A model generated the notes under the pieces. The model was given only the letters and a program-made list of their open reading frames with translations. It made no database searches and had not been told where the DNA came from. 64,000 nucleotides of DNA from Pseudomonadales bacterium (GTDB lineage Bacteria; Pseudomonadota; Gammaproteobacteria; Pseudomonadales; Azotimanducaceae): contig JAJDVW010000019.1 of assembly GCA_022825925.1 (NCBI GenBank), positions 30,282-94,281 on the forward strand. Direction: 5' to 3'. Position numbers and translations under genes: made by a program. Positions 63,998 to 64,000 of the stretch are shown here, piece by piece; position 1 is the first letter of the stretch, and each line of letters begins with the position of its first letter.

Positions 63998-64000
63998 GCG

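Larger units (their letters stand above)
63639..64000. other. 362-bp intergenic region with short repeats and an outward promoter
   Basis: No convincing gene is seen. It holds three exact tandem units of cgttccgcgc (63713-63742), then a direct repeat ctgagggaggg at 63938-63948 and 63950-63960. The area around 63880-63980 is AT-richer than the rest. A strong-looking promoter sits at the window edge (separate entry). Confidence 0.6.

Overview
This window looks like a chromosomal segment of a very GC-rich gammaproteobacterium, probably uncultured. Several neighbourhoods follow standard gammaproteobacterial order: dprA next to tsaC/aroE, polA-engB-cytochrome c4-dsbA, yciB with an SH3/YgiM-like gene, and trpS-scpA-scpB-rluB. 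Tandem sulfatases, two phytanoyl-CoA-type dioxygenases, an LLM flavin enzyme, an amidohydrolase, a Spinster-like MFS carrier and a TonB receptor paired with an esterase suggest a marine or host-associated heterotroph. That lifestyle guess is inference. No rRNA, tRNA or CRISPR array was seen.

Layout. 0-6.7 kb: end of dprA, purE, tsaC and aroE, run by overlapping stop/start codons into a compact oxidase locus (coxB, coxA-like, ctaA, ctaB, sco). The subunit I of this locus is frameshifted and lacks the tandem His pair that binds CuB; no coxC or ctaG is present. 6.7-10 kb: ergothioneine genes egtB-egtD and a PhyH dioxygenase. 9.9-17.7 kb: a DUF2782 gene divergent from polA (whose proofreading residues are all replaced), engB, cytochrome c4, dsbA and aceE. 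17.7-26 kb: metabolic accessory genes, including a divergent dioxygenase / class III aminotransferase / APH-fold kinase set and two tandem sulfatases. 26-27.4 kb: an AbiE toxin-antitoxin pair. 27.5-32.3 kb, minus strand: yciB, SH3 protein, pdxJ, ppiA, a membrane-tethered cold-shock protein and argS, almost all coupled by 4-base overlaps. 32.3-37.6 kb, plus strand: yciO, trpS, scpA, scpB, rluB and an amber-interrupted gene. 37.6-44 kb: bolA, yaaA, terC, DUF1244, lepB and prc.

44-54 kb is the most disturbed stretch. A non-gammaproteobacterial-type thrS sits behind what reads as a complete transcription attenuator: a 20-residue leader peptide with eight Thr codons, a middle hairpin and an intrinsic terminator just before thrS. 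Around it lie remnants of an acyl-CoA synthetase, an AAA ATPase and an unidentified gene, followed by a DAHP synthase, a molybdopterin oxidoreductase, a ribbon-helix-helix-like regulator operon with its own inverted-repeat operator candidate, an amidohydrolase and a PD-(D/E)XK protein. 54-64 kb: acnA, an MFS carrier, a small two-TM/proline-rich protein pair, a carboxylesterase and a frameshifted TonB-dependent receptor.

A 90-bp MITE-like element with GTAGGGG...CCCCTAC ends occurs at 12950-13040 and, inverted, at 37572-37660. The second copy supplies the stop codons of both flanking genes. The strongest candidates for undescribed biology are the thrS attenuator, the CuB-less oxidase, the proofreading-less Pol I and the dioxygenase/kinase/aminotransferase set.
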